Position numbers and translations under genes: made by a program | The notes under the pieces: generated by a model | The model's input: the letters and a program-made list of their open reading frames with translations, nothing else | Told to the model about the DNA's origin: nothing | The model's database searches: none | Shown here: positions 32,677 to 41,905 of the stretch, piece after piece | How positions within the stretch are numbered: position 1 is the stretch's first letter | Layout: each line of letters begins with the position of its first letter | From: Ancylobacter crimeensis | GTDB lineage: Bacteria > Pseudomonadota > Alphaproteobacteria > Rhizobiales > Xanthobacteraceae | Length of the DNA: 64,000 nt | Direction: 5' to 3' | NCBI RefSeq assembly: GCF_023016805.1 | Contig: NZ_JALKCH010000006.1 | Location: 186,001-250,000, forward strand

Positions 32677-35052
32677 ATGCTGGAACAAAAGGTTGCGTTC
32701 GTAGCGTATTCGTCGCGTGACCCGGCCGTCGCGTCTATCATCTTAGAGGGAGTGCGGCGTGCGAACGCGGTCGCCGCTCAACCCATCCGTTACGAACCCT
32801 GGGTCTTCAACGATATCCCCGGCAACCCACTGATCTCCCCGATCCTCGCGAAGATCGAAGAGGCGCCGTTCGTCGTTGCGGACATCAGCTACCTCAACCT
32901 GAACGTCATCTACGAGGTGGGATTCACCGTCGGCCGCGGGAAACGCGCCTTCCTGATCCGACATGCCGAAACGGCCGGTGATAAGAGCGTCGCCAAGGAG
33001 GCCGGGATCTTCGACACGCTCGGCTACCACGAGTACGCCACGGCCGAAGACATCAGGAACAGGTTGACAAGCCACGTTGACGAAACCTCGCTCCCATTCA
33101 ACCTGACGCTTGATCGGAAGGCGCCGGTTTATCTCATTGAACCCCCGACCCGAACAGCCGCCGCGACGATGGTAGTGTCTCGTGTAAAGAAGGCGGGCTA
33201 TCGATACCGCAGTTTCATGCCCACCGAGGACACCCGTCTGGCGGCAGCCGATGCCGTGCGGCAGGTGGCCGCCTCGGCTGGGGTCGTCCTTCTACTGCAG
33301 CAACCCGACGTCGAAGGCGCGGATGTGCACAACGTGCGAGCACTCTTCGTCGCGGGCTTGGCTCATGGAATGAACAAGCCGACTCTGATTCTGTCGCCGG
33401 CTGGTTATGAAGCACCCCTCGACATCCGCGATGCCGTGAGGACCTATCGCTTCCCTGACGACATCGTCGAACGGGTCGCAGATTACTGCCCTGGGATCAA
33501 CGATCACCTGCAGCAAGCGGACCCGGCGCCGATTGAAACCGGTGGCCTGCTGCAAAGTATGTCCATCGGTGACCCGACCGCCGAGAACGAGATGACGACG
33601 CTGTCACAGTATTTCTTAAAGACGAGCCAATACGACCGGGCATTGCGAGGGGACGTAAATCTCGTGGTTGGTCGAAAAGGGTCAGGAAAGACGGCGCTAT
33701 TCATTCGTGTGCGCGACAAAATCCGTATGGACAAACGCAATATCGTCGTGGACCTTAAGCCCGAGGGCTATCAGCTGCTCAAACTTAAGGATGACATCCT
33801 GTCCTACCTGACCGAGGGAGCACGGCAGCACCTTATCACAGCTTTCTGGGAGTACCTCATCCTGTTGGAGGTGACATACAAGCTTCTCGAGAAAGACCGC
33901 AATACCTACAAGTTCAACCACGAGATCAACGAGCTCTATCTGGAGCTCGACGCCGCATACAGGGTGGATAACTTCTCGGCGGAAGGAGATTTCTCGGAGC
34001 GCCTCCTCACACTCTCTCAAAGGATCAGCGAGCAATACTCCGCCCGATACGGCCGCGATGACGCACGCAAGCTCACCACGCAACAGGTCACCGAACTCCT
34101 CTATACCCACGACCTTCGCAAGCTCCGCGACCGCGTCTCGCGCTATCTCGAGAAGAAGGAGAGCGTCTGGGTGCTCTTCGACAATCTCGACAAGGGATGG
34201 TCGACCCAGGGAGTCGACGTCATCGACGCCATCGCGCTGCGCTGCCTGATTGACGCCGGCCGCAAGGTCGAACGGGAGATGCAGCGAGCAGGGCATCTGT
34301 TCCGCTGCATCGTCTTTGTCCGGAACGACGTCTACGAGCACCTGATGGCCAACTCGGCTGACTACGGCAAGGAGATGCGTGCGACCCTGGACTGGACTGA
34401 TCCGGACATGCTGCGAGAGATGTTACGCCTTCGCCTCGTCTCAGGTCTTGACGGCAAGGCGGCCGAAGTGTCTTTCGAGCAGATCTGGCCTACAATCTGC
34501 ACCTCTCACTATCATGGCGAGGAAAGTTCGACGTTCATCATCGACCGCTCCCTCATGAGGCCCCGCAACGTACTGAAGATTTTCAATCACGCCCGCGGCT
34601 TCGCCAGTAATTTCAATCGGGCGCGGATCAGTGAAGGCGACATCGAGAAGGGGATGCGGGCCTATTCTCAGGATCTGCTGATTGAACTCGATCGGGAGCT
34701 CGGCGACGTTTTACCCTCGGCCAAGGACTTACTCTACCACTTCATCGACGCGCCAAGCGTCCTTGACACTGCGGCCCTGCACAACATCGTACGCGAGGCT
34801 GGCATTGAGCAAGAGGTTGCTGAAGGCGTGGTCGACTTTCTTCTCTACTACGGCGTTCTCGGCGTGCGCACCGAGAACAGCGACCTCTTCATCTTTAATG
34901 TCGCCTATGACCTAAAGGCATTGAAGATTAGAGCCAAGCGGGGAGGCGCCGATACGCTTTATCTAATCAATCCGGCGTTCGGTCCTGCACTAGGTCTGAA
35001 GGAGTTCAAACAGGAAGTTGTCGATCTCGACGAACCGGCGCTACCGCTCTGA
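32677..35052 (+). CDS. TIR/deoxyribosyltransferase-like plus P-loop ATPase protein, putative defence gene
   Basis: 791 residues from ATG 32677 (AGGAG is only 1 base away, GGAGG is 11 bases away; the exact start is uncertain). Residues 5-95 resemble a nucleoside-deoxyribosyltransferase/TIR-like fold (VAFVAYSSRDPAVASIILEG, VVADISYLNLNVIYEVGF with Glu80). A second such fold may occupy 150-245. Then a P-loop ATPase: Walker A GRKGSGKT (332-339) and Walker B-like VWVLFDNLDKGW, similar to Sll1717-type ATPases. Nucleotide-sensing N-domains fused to ATPases are typical of anti-phage systems; this role is inferred. Confidence 0.7.
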   Translation: MLEQKVAFVAYSSRDPAVASIILEGVRRANAVAAQPIRYEPWVFNDIPGNPLISPILAKIEEAPFVVADISYLNLNVIYEVGFTVGRGKRAFLIRHAETAGDKSVAKEAGIFDTLGYHEYATAEDIRNRLTSHVDETSLPFNLTLDRKAPVYLIEPPTRTAAATMVVSRVKKAGYRYRSFMPTEDTRLAAADAVRQVAASAGVVLLLQQPDVEGADVHNVRALFVAGLAHGMNKPTLILSPAGYEAPLDIRDAVRTYRFPDDIVERVADYCPGINDHLQQADPAPIETGGLLQSMSIGDPTAENEMTTLSQYFLKTSQYDRALRGDVNLVVGRKGSGKTALFIRVRDKIRMDKRNIVVDLKPEGYQLLKLKDDILSYLTEGARQHLITAFWEYLILLEVTYKLLEKDRNTYKFNHEINELYLELDAAYRVDNFSAEGDFSERLLTLSQRISEQYSARYGRDDARKLTTQQVTELLYTHDLRKLRDRVSRYLEKKESVWVLFDNLDKGWSTQGVDVIDAIALRCLIDAGRKVEREMQRAGHLFRCIVFVRNDVYEHLMANSADYGKEMRATLDWTDPDMLREMLRLRLVSGLDGKAAEVSFEQIWPTICTSHYHGEESSTFIIDRSLMRPRNVLKIFNHARGFASNFNRARISEGDIEKGMRAYSQDLLIELDRELGDVLPSAKDLLYHFIDAPSVLDTAALHNIVREAGIEQEVAEGVVDFLLYYGVLGVRTENSDLFIFNVAYDLKALKIRAKRGGADTLYLINPAFGPALGLKEFKQEVVDLDEPALPL

Positions 35053-35060
35053 TCTTCGAG

Positions 35061-35297
35061 GTGAATGCCCGATTCAGCGATATCTGCCGAGACGAGCTCG
35101 TCAGGCTTTCTCTTGGAGCTTCACCCCGGGGATGGGAGCGGACGGGCGAACGGTTGCTGCTGCTACCGATAGCCAACGACGCCACAACTAGCCGGTTTCG
35201 AACGAAGCTCCAACGTCAGCTCTGCCGCCACCTTGATTTCACACGTCCTAATAAAATCGGCATTTCTGTCGACGACTCAGCGCGGGCTTCCGGATGA
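35061..35297 (+). CDS. small hypothetical protein
   Basis: 78 residues from GTG 35061, 8 bases after the preceding stop, so possibly co-translated with the ATPase gene. Arg/Leu-rich (ERTGERLLLLPIANDATTSR); no recognised motif. Weak support beyond position and an open frame. Confidence 0.3.
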   Translation: MNARFSDICRDELVRLSLGASPRGWERTGERLLLLPIANDATTSRFRTKLQRQLCRHLDFTRPNKIGISVDDSARASG

Positions 35298-35303
35298 GCG
35301 ATA

Positions 35304-35957
35304 CTATCGAGCAACAATCCTCAGCGCATTCAATGTCTCTGGTGTAATTGTTCCTGTCGGCTTCAATCCATAATCTGTCTGCAGACGCGTCAGTGCCTCG
35401 CGTGTCTGCGGGCCGACCTTACCGTCAACAGGCCCGTTGAAATATCCGAAGGCAACCATCGCGGTCTGAACCTGACGAACGATAGCCGCAAACTTGTCGG
35501 TGTTTCCAGGAAGGGGGACCGGTCCGGTGCGCGTCGGCGGAACAGGGTTTGGTCCAATCTCCACAGGCGCGGACAGAGCCGGTGCCGGCGTCGTCGCGTA
35601 GCTTCCTGTTGCTGGTGAACCGCTGATGGTGGGGGCCGGTGCGGCCGGTCGTGTTGGTACAACTGGCGGCGGCGCATAGAGGGGCGTCGCGTAGGAGGGT
35701 GAGGGGCTATAGCTCGGACTATAGTAGCTGCCGCCAGTCGAGGAGCGGTGGCTCGTGTGGCTGCTATGGCTTCGATGCGAGCTATGACTGCGATGTCCGG
35801 CCAACGTATAAATGTGGTCGAGTTTGAAGATGTCGAAGAGCGATTTGCTCTTCTGGGGGTCAAAGCCTGGCGGCGCGCTGAGCGGAAGGGCCAGGCCTTT
35901 TGACGGGAGAAGGCCAGCCGCGAGCAGCGAGGGAATGGCAAAAAGCCTGCGTTTCAT
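35304..35957 (-). CDS. hxsA: His-Xaa-Ser repeat protein HxsA
   Basis: 217 residues from ATG 35957. A signal-like N-terminus (LFAIPSLLAAGLLP) leads to the diagnostic His-Xaa-Ser run at about residues 55-75 (HRSHSSHRSHSSHTSHRS), a Ser/Tyr/Pro-rich linker, and a C-terminal peptidoglycan-binding-like domain (GYFNGPVDGKVGPQTREAL). It is the presumed substrate of the two radical SAM enzymes encoded upstream; its start overlaps the hxsC stop (ATGA). The chemistry installed on the repeats is unknown. Confidence 0.9.
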   Translation of the reverse strand: MKRRLFAIPSLLAAGLLPSKGLALPLSAPPGFDPQKSKSLFDIFKLDHIYTLAGHRSHSSHRSHSSHTSHRSSTGGSYYSPSYSPSPSYATPLYAPPPVVPTRPAAPAPTISGSPATGSYATTPAPALSAPVEIGPNPVPPTRTGPVPLPGNTDKFAAIVRQVQTAMVAFGYFNGPVDGKVGPQTREALTRLQTDYGLKPTGTITPETLNALRIVAR

Positions 35958-37057
35958 ATGCGAGCGAGCCTCTGGAAGCCTCGATCCTCTGGATACCACT
36001 CAAAGAACCCACCGCAAATGTCCCGCTCTTGGCAGCCGCTGCACTCCCCCAGATAGCGTCGTTTCCAGTCTGAGATCGTCGACGGCGCGCGATCGCGATA
36101 AGGCTGTGGGACCGTGCAGCGAGGAAAGTTGAAGAGCACGGCTTCGACGTTTCGCGCTTTTGCGATATTCAGGGCATCTGCAATCGGCGTGAACTCGGTC
36201 GAATGGTCGAAGAAAAGCCGGTCCCAATTCTGCCGGCCGAAGCCGATGCTCTCCAGCTGCATGAGAGCCCAGCGGTTGATGAACGGCAAATGCATGATCA
36301 CGAAGCTGGCGAGGCGCGCAAGTAAGGCAGCGTTCTCGCGCATGATGACCGTACGCAGTTCGATCGATGCACCGGCACGGGCGAAGATGGGAAGGGTCTC
36401 CATCAGCTGGAGGAAAGCCCCCGACTTGCCGACGATGCGATCGTGCGTGGCGGCGTCGGCCGCATAAAGCGGAATGCCCCACAGCACGCGGTCGCGCATG
36501 CCAGCCAGAGGATCCAGATCGTCTTCGTCGATATGCTGGGCGTTGCTCAGTACGTGAAATCCGAGGTCCGGTCTGTGCGTGAGGACCCTCTGCATCATCG
36601 GCAGGAGCGCCGCCTTATAGAGCAGCGGCTCTCCCCCTGAGATGCCGATTGTCGTGCCGGCGGGCGCGAGCAGCGCCGCCGCCTCGAAGAACGGCAGCAA
36701 ATCCGCGTGATGATGCTTCGGTGGCTGAGAGCACATTAGGCATAGCTGGTCGCAGCGCTCGGTGATCAAAAACGTGTTGTGGGGTGATGTTGCCCGGATC
36801 AGTCGCTGGGCAGCCCGTCCGCCAGGCAACGCCAGCACTACGTCGCCGTCAACCTCTTCGGCGGTCGTACCGTCGATGACGAGTGTGCCCCGGGGGCTCG
36901 CATAGGTCAGACGCTGACCCGCCACCTCAACCAGGTCTCCATCAAATTCCGTACGCAGGCCCGTTCTATCGAGTTCGTATGCCCGCACCTCGGCGTTAAG
37001 CCGCATGACGAAGGGTTCAGGCTGTGACGATCGAGCTGCGAACCTGAGCGGAATCAT
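35954..37057 (-). CDS. hxsC: His-Xaa-Ser system radical SAM maturase HxsC
   Basis: 367 residues. The radical SAM cluster motif is CDQLCLMC in TFLITERCDQLCLMCSQPPK, followed by GISGGEPLLY. C-terminal Cys residues (YLGECSGCQERDICGGFFEW) can hold an auxiliary cluster. It overlaps hxsB and hxsA by 4 bp on each side, so a fixed-ratio complex acting on HxsA is likely. Confidence 0.9.
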   Translation of the reverse strand: MIPLRFAARSSQPEPFVMRLNAEVRAYELDRTGLRTEFDGDLVEVAGQRLTYASPRGTLVIDGTTAEEVDGDVVLALPGGRAAQRLIRATSPHNTFLITERCDQLCLMCSQPPKHHHADLLPFFEAAALLAPAGTTIGISGGEPLLYKAALLPMMQRVLTHRPDLGFHVLSNAQHIDEDDLDPLAGMRDRVLWGIPLYAADAATHDRIVGKSGAFLQLMETLPIFARAGASIELRTVIMRENAALLARLASFVIMHLPFINRWALMQLESIGFGRQNWDRLFFDHSTEFTPIADALNIAKARNVEAVLFNFPRCTVPQPYRDRAPSTISDWKRRYLGECSGCQERDICGGFFEWYPEDRGFQRLARI

Positions 37058-38463
37058 TGGTGCTCTCGCACGAGATGTTCGGGCCAGCTCTCCAGGTCCG
37101 CCCAGCGGCTCAGAGAGAAGCGCGTCGCCTCATCACGGCGATACAAGAGCTCGAAAACCTTATCGAACAGGCTTGTGTGGCGGCGGCAAAACCATGTGGC
37201 TTGCTTGGGGAGGTCAATGCGGCCGTATCGCGAAATGTCGTCGACCAGATCAGAGCCGCAGAACGGCTGATAGGGACAATGGATGCAGTCCGGGTCGAAA
37301 TTGTTGCACGAGGCCGCGTTGAGCGTAGCGACCTTCTCGGTGTCGATGCCATGGTGGACATGGCCGACTGACAGATCGATCCGACCGATGCGCGACTGCA
37401 TGCGGGCCTCATCCGTTGGATACAGCACGCCATCGTGGTCAATGACGAGGTAGTCCGACGCGAAGAAATTGGGGTTGCGCAGATCGACATGCTCGTCGGC
37501 GCCAGCGCGCAGCACACGCTTGAGACACTGACTGAAATAATACTCCTCAAGGATAGTGCCTGTACGGAAGTTCCGCTCGATCAGATGCTCGATGAAGGCC
37601 GCATGCCAGGCATTCCAGCGATCAAGACCCACATCAGGGTCCCTGCCGCGACGGGCAAAGCCTTGATGATTGATCGGACGGAGATAAATCGATCGCAAGC
37701 CGCGGTCCACGAAACTGCTGATGATTTCGTCGACCGCAGGCGGGCGTTCAATGTCGATGGTTGGCAGAGCCGAGACCTTGCTCGAACCGAACTGCTCGAT
37801 GGCTCGGTCAAGGTTGCCAAAGAATGCATTAGTAAGCTCGGTTGACCGGGTACGTTGGCGCTGGTGCGTCACTGCATCGCCGTCGAGCGAAGTGCTGATG
37901 AAGGTATCCGGTGCCGCCAAATAGTCCCATGCCTCCGCGCTCACCGCTTGCAAGTTCGTGCACACGACGAACTCGGCTTTGCCGAACCGTTGGCGGCAAA
38001 AATCCCGCACGCGCTCAAGGAGGTCGAGGCGTAGTAGCGGCTCACCTCCCTGGAATTCGATCTTGATTTCCGGGGCTGCCAGTCCCCCGATAAAGGCCAG
38101 CACGGCGTCGAGGGTGTCTTCGGTCCAGTCGAAGCCACGCGCACCTTCGGGCGCCCGCGACACTTGGCAATAGCTGCAGGTCAGATTGCAACGAAGCGTC
38201 GGGACGAGGATTACATATCCCAGTTGGCGGCGGGGTGCCTGGCGCGCGCACCAGCGATAGGCGAAACCGAGATAGGAGAGATCGAGTTCTCGCTGAAAGG
38301 TATGGCCGCCTTCGTGGAGAAACGCTTGGTCCTCGTCGGTGAGAGCATCAAAGGCATAGCGATGCAGAAAGTCTTCGGTTCCCTTGAAGAATCCCCCGGC
38401 GTCATCAGCGAAAAGCAGTGAGCCGCAGCCGAGGTCGCGAAAGCGAAGAGGCCAGATGTTCAC
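37054..38463 (-). CDS. hxsB: His-Xaa-Ser system radical SAM maturase HxsB
   Basis: 469 residues. Radical SAM motif CNLTCSYC in LVPTLRCNLTCSYCQVSRAP, then IKIEFQGGEPLLR. A SPASM-like C-terminal region carries Cys in SCNNFDPDCIHCPYQPFCGS and CRRH. Such SPASM enzymes modify ribosomally made peptides. It overlaps hxsD and hxsC by 4 bp each. Confidence 0.92.
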   Translation of the reverse strand: MNIWPLRFRDLGCGSLLFADDAGGFFKGTEDFLHRYAFDALTDEDQAFLHEGGHTFQRELDLSYLGFAYRWCARQAPRRQLGYVILVPTLRCNLTCSYCQVSRAPEGARGFDWTEDTLDAVLAFIGGLAAPEIKIEFQGGEPLLRLDLLERVRDFCRQRFGKAEFVVCTNLQAVSAEAWDYLAAPDTFISTSLDGDAVTHQRQRTRSTELTNAFFGNLDRAIEQFGSSKVSALPTIDIERPPAVDEIISSFVDRGLRSIYLRPINHQGFARRGRDPDVGLDRWNAWHAAFIEHLIERNFRTGTILEEYYFSQCLKRVLRAGADEHVDLRNPNFFASDYLVIDHDGVLYPTDEARMQSRIGRIDLSVGHVHHGIDTEKVATLNAASCNNFDPDCIHCPYQPFCGSDLVDDISRYGRIDLPKQATWFCRRHTSLFDKVFELLYRRDEATRFSLSRWADLESWPEHLVREHQ

Positions 38464-38699
38464 CTGAGCACCACATTCAGCAAAGCCTCGCGCAGGGGCA
38501 GCGTTTCGGTATAGATTTTTTCACGGTAGATCGCATGTAGCACGACAGATCGAAGATGTTCCGGCGCTGATTGCTTTCCGGCACTTGCCCGAATGCCATC
38601 CTGTGTCCGCTCAAAAGCGATATCGGGAAACTGGCCTTGCAGGCGAATCAGAGCTGCATCGATGAAGTTGGCGAGCGGCGATGGAATATCGATTTGCAT
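38460..38699 (-). CDS. hxsD: His-Xaa-Ser system protein HxsD
   Basis: 79 residues, small and acidic (NFIDAALIRLQGQFPDIAFE, VLHAIYREKIYTETLPLREA). Position as the first gene of the hxsDBCA operon and its size identify it. HxsD may be a recognition or chaperone protein for HxsA; this is not established. The 260 bp upstream hold no other gene. Confidence 0.85.
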   Translation of the reverse strand: MQIDIPSPLANFIDAALIRLQGQFPDIAFERTQDGIRASAGKQSAPEHLRSVVLHAIYREKIYTETLPLREALLNVVLR

Positions 38700-38962
38700 G
38701 ACGGCGCGTGCACCAAATGACCAAGATCCACCGCGTCCATATAGAAACGGCCAAGCGATCCCAATCTACAATCTCGGCGAGAATTGGCCAGTCGTTATTT
38801 CTGATATTCTGAAGTGCCGATCGGCTTCCTGACGCAACCCTGCCCAGCTACGTTGACTACAAAGCCGTCAATGACCCGATCGCATTGCCGGTCTCCAAAT
38901 CTAAGTTGATGCTCGCGAACACGGGCGATGACAGCGGCGACGCCCGCGTCAGTTGCGGTAGC

Positions 38963-40603
38963 CTAGCCCTTTAGGCGCTTGATGAAGCGCTTCAATACCA
39001 CCCGATCTTCGTCAATCAGGAAGAAGGAATCGACGGCGAGACTGGTGCCGTGGTAGCGGCTCACCCGGTCGTTCGAGAGTTGCGACGCCACGTATTCTAT
39101 GCTCGGATTGAAGCGGCGCAACGTCCAGCCTGTCGCCTTAAAAAGCGCCTCGACATCGACGCTGTACTCGCACGCCAGGGCCATTTCGGCCAATGTCCTC
39201 GCGTCGACGAGCGGATCGGTGCCGAACGCGATGCCATCAAAGGTTAGGTAGAGCTCGAGATTGGGTCGAAAGGACGTCACGTCGGAACCCATCGCATGAG
39301 ATACCTCGACAAGGCTGTCCACGCTCAATTCGGCGATGGCTTCACCAAGTTCTTGCTCAGAACTCTCGCTGAAAGCGTCGCGCAAAGTATCGCCGTCGAC
39401 GGAATCTCGCATACCCTCAGCGTCCTGCTCGACTGCCCATAGTGCGATCCGCCGCGCCAGCAAAGAAAGCTGAAGATCGAGGCCCATAAGGCCGCGGGGA
39501 TCGTCAGGTGCCATCTGCGGCTCCTTGATCGTCAACAGTAGAGGCTGCCTACTGATTGTGGGTGACGGCGATCCTCCCAGCCATGCGTCGAGCCCGTCTA
39601 CAACCTTCTGGCAGATCGCCGCGAATGTGCGGATATCGTCACCGACAAGCTGGACCGTCTCGCCGATTCTAGCGTCTGCGGCCTGCACGGCGAACTTGTC
39701 GTCGATCACACTAAGATTGTGTCCGATGATGTGGCGCTTCTGGATATTCAGTTCCAACGCCGCCATCTCCGGTTCGGCTAGGCTATCGAAAGGATCGAGG
39801 CCCAACTCCGCGAAGCGCCGCCCACTCTTCTCCACATTTTGAAAGTCGTTGCCGACCTTGGGCCTCGTCTCGATCCCAGCTTGTACCTTGCCGTACAGAT
39901 ACACGGTCTTCATGGTTGCCTCGAACGCTGTGAGGACATCCTCATGTGCGTTGCCGAGCAAGCGATACGCCAGCTCTTCCTTGCTGTCGGTAAGTGCTTC
40001 GGCCATCGATGCCTGATTCCCGACCAGCTCGGCCTCGCGCGCGAAATGCAGGCGGAGGTTCGGAGCGCCACAATCGGGACAGAAAAGGCCGATCGCGAAG
40101 ACACCATAGTCGCGGCCGCAGTGATCGCAGACCAGTTCACGCATGAGATCCCGGCGTGCGAAGCGCGGCGCCGGCGGCGGCGCACCGCGGGCTAGCTTCA
40201 TCGAGATGCTGATCGGGCCTTTCCGGGATGTCCGACCACCGAACGCTGACGTCAACATGCCAACGATTGCATCCTCGACATCCTGCATTGCCGCATGCTT
40301 CACCACCTCGATAGCCGCGTCGCGATCCTCGGGATGTAGGAAGTCATCATCGGTGCCGACCGCGCCGGTGTAAGGGCAGACACACTGCCTAGAGCGCGGC
40401 TCAAGTTTCATGCGGGCGCGCAGGCCGTCGGTCAAAGGTACCTCGGCCGCAACCGGGCCGATCACGAAGTGGCGCGGATGGGCATTTTCATTAGGTGAGA
40501 AGCGATAGACTCGCCCGTCCGGAGTCCGTGGCGGGGGCACACCGAGTTGCATGTGGTCATCCGTGCCGCCGGTCCTGTACCGGCCAAGTTTCTTGAACTT
40601 CAT
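38963..40603 (-). CDS. zinc-ribbon and HEPN-like protein, unknown function
   Basis: 546 residues. A zinc ribbon is formed by C159, C162, C175 and C178 (VCDHCGRDYG, FCPDCGAPN). The following helical region (about 205-345) contains QKR290HIIGH295N, an RxxxxH motif like that of HEPN RNases. N- and C-terminal parts are unassigned. HEPN proteins on islands are often toxins or defence effectors, which fits the neighbourhood but is unproven. Confidence 0.5.
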   Translation of the reverse strand: MKFKKLGRYRTGGTDDHMQLGVPPPRTPDGRVYRFSPNENAHPRHFVIGPVAAEVPLTDGLRARMKLEPRSRQCVCPYTGAVGTDDDFLHPEDRDAAIEVVKHAAMQDVEDAIVGMLTSAFGGRTSRKGPISISMKLARGAPPPAPRFARRDLMRELVCDHCGRDYGVFAIGLFCPDCGAPNLRLHFAREAELVGNQASMAEALTDSKEELAYRLLGNAHEDVLTAFEATMKTVYLYGKVQAGIETRPKVGNDFQNVEKSGRRFAELGLDPFDSLAEPEMAALELNIQKRHIIGHNLSVIDDKFAVQAADARIGETVQLVGDDIRTFAAICQKVVDGLDAWLGGSPSPTISRQPLLLTIKEPQMAPDDPRGLMGLDLQLSLLARRIALWAVEQDAEGMRDSVDGDTLRDAFSESSEQELGEAIAELSVDSLVEVSHAMGSDVTSFRPNLELYLTFDGIAFGTDPLVDARTLAEMALACEYSVDVEALFKATGWTLRRFNPSIEYVASQLSNDRVSRYHGTSLAVDSFFLIDEDRVVLKRFIKRLKG

Positions 40604-40726
40604 GGCCTTTGATCACTCAAAGTGAGAGAGCACAGAACCCATATTGCTCTCCATCATGATGAATGCCGGAAGGGTTGCGGCAAAAACGGCGGCCGGCCTA
40701 TGCCGAGCCGCCGCATCTTTTGAGAG

Positions 40727-40993
40727 CTAGACACACTCGTAGAGCGCCAGCAGGTTGTCGTTCCATTTGCCGTCGGCATAGGTCCGGACATACTTGCCGT
40801 TCGGGCCGTTCACAACGCCGACTGTGGCGTGATTGCCGCGCACCAGCGTGTAGAAGCCGTGCGTGCCGGCCTCGATTGACGCGATAACCTGGGAACGGGT
40901 CCATTTCCAGCCGTCACCGCCAAGATGGGTGATCCCCTCGTAGGTGTCGTTACGCGGCAACTTGCTGATGCATTTCACCTGAAGCAAAGCCAT
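40727..40993 (-). CDS. DUF3892 protein
   Basis: 88 residues matching DUF3892, a small family of unknown function: ITHLGGDGWKWTRSQVIASI, GTHGFYTLVRG and the end YVRTYADGKWNDNLLALYEC. It follows the small proline-rich protein after 23 bp. Confidence 0.8.
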   Translation of the reverse strand: MALLQVKCISKLPRNDTYEGITHLGGDGWKWTRSQVIASIEAGTHGFYTLVRGNHATVGVVNGPNGKYVRTYADGKWNDNLLALYECV

Positions 40994-41016
40994 TTGATGT
41001 TCCTGCGTTGGAAAGA

Positions 41017-41124
41017 CTAGTTGGGGCGCGGCCGGGGTCGCTCGGTCGGCGGCGGCGACGGGCGCTCATAGGGCGGAGGGGAAGGCCGCTGGATCGGCGG
41101 CCAGTTGCTCGGAATCTTGGCCAT
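41017..41124 (-). CDS. proline-rich microprotein (35 aa)
   Basis: An ATG with AGGTGA 6 bases upstream opens a 35-codon frame rich in Pro and Arg (MAKIPSNWPPIQRPSPPPYE and a PPP/RPRPRPN end). It sits in line with DUF3892 and DUF2188 genes on the same strand. A real small protein is likely, given its ribosome binding site and position. Confidence 0.5.
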   Translation of the reverse strand: MAKIPSNWPPIQRPSPPPYERPSPPPTERPRPRPN

Positions 41125-41196
41125 TCGTATCACCTGTCGTTCTTAAAGCCGGTGAGGCCGGCGGAAAAAGGGTCGCGCAGGGCGCGACCCTCGCTG

Positions 41197-41418
41197 TCAG
41201 CCCTTCGGCGGGAAGGGATCGTTGCCGTAGGAATCGGCATCACGGATGCGCCCGTCCGGACGGTGGATGATCACCTCGCCACCCTCCCGGATCGCCGTCG
41301 ACCGCGCAGCCTGGCTTGCCTCGGCCTGGGTGTCGTGAACCGAACCAGCGCGCGAGGCGCCCTCGCGGCGGGTGGCCCATCCGTCAGGGTGAGGAACTAC
41401 ATGAATACGCTTGGACAT
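41197..41418 (-). CDS. DUF2188 protein
   Basis: 73 residues from ATG 41418, with AAGGAACG upstream. MSKRIHVVPHPDGWATRREG, QAARSTAIREGGEVIIHRPD and SYGNDPFPPKG match DUF2188, small proteins of unknown function. Longer frames reaching 41544 run into the divergent promoter region. Confidence 0.8.
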   Translation of the reverse strand: MSKRIHVVPHPDGWATRREGASRAGSVHDTQAEASQAARSTAIREGGEVIIHRPDGRIRDADSYGNDPFPPKG

Positions 41419-41507
41419 GACCCGTTCCTTCTGTGGGCCGGCACTGTGTCGGCCGATGGGAGAAGGATTCCCGAGTCTGACACCGGCGTCAATAGCCAAC
41501 ATTAACA

Positions 41508-41543
41508 TGTTTGCAATACAAACAAATGTTTGCAGCGTTGACA
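41508..41543 (+). promoter_or_regulatory. operator and promoter of the XRE-ImmA/IrrE-exonuclease operon
   Basis: Overlapping inverted repeats TGTTTG-CAATA-CAAACA (41508-41524) and CAAACA-AA-TGTTTG (41519-41532) directly precede a consensus TTGACA at 41538. They lie 30-60 bp before the XRE regulator gene and are its likely autoregulatory binding sites. Confidence 0.6.
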
Positions 41544-41572
41544 CACCCCTCGCACCGTACCAAACATGGCGT

Positions 41573-41905
41573 ATGATTGGTGATTCACTCTATGTGGCGT
41601 TCGGAGAGGCCGTGGCTCTGAGACGCGACCATCTCGGCATGACGCAGGCGCAGCTCGCGGCGCGCGTGGGACTGTCCCGCGCTTCGATTGCCAATATCGA
41701 GGGCGGCCGGCAGAACGTACTACTGCATCATGCCTGCAGCATCGCCGCCGCGCTCGGCCTCTCTGACGTGGGCGATCTTCTTCCCGTTCAGGCAGAGGCT
41801 TCGCTCGAGGATCAGGCGCTGACGCTCTCGGAGCCGGTCAGCCGGAATGCGCAAGCGCAGATCAACAGTATGATTGCCAAGGCTACCGCCAAGGCGAAGT
41901 CATGA
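41573..41905 (+). CDS. XRE-family transcriptional regulator
   Basis: 110 residues from ATG 41573; longer frames begin upstream of the promoter. The helix-turn-helix is GMTQAQLAARVGLSRASIAN then IEGGRQNVLLHHACSIAAAL. It overlaps the metallopeptidase gene by 4 bp. In known XRE-ImmA pairs the peptidase cleaves the repressor to induce the operon. Confidence 0.85.
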   Translation: MIGDSLYVAFGEAVALRRDHLGMTQAQLAARVGLSRASIANIEGGRQNVLLHHACSIAAALGLSDVGDLLPVQAEASLEDQALTLSEPVSRNAQAQINSMIAKATAKAKS

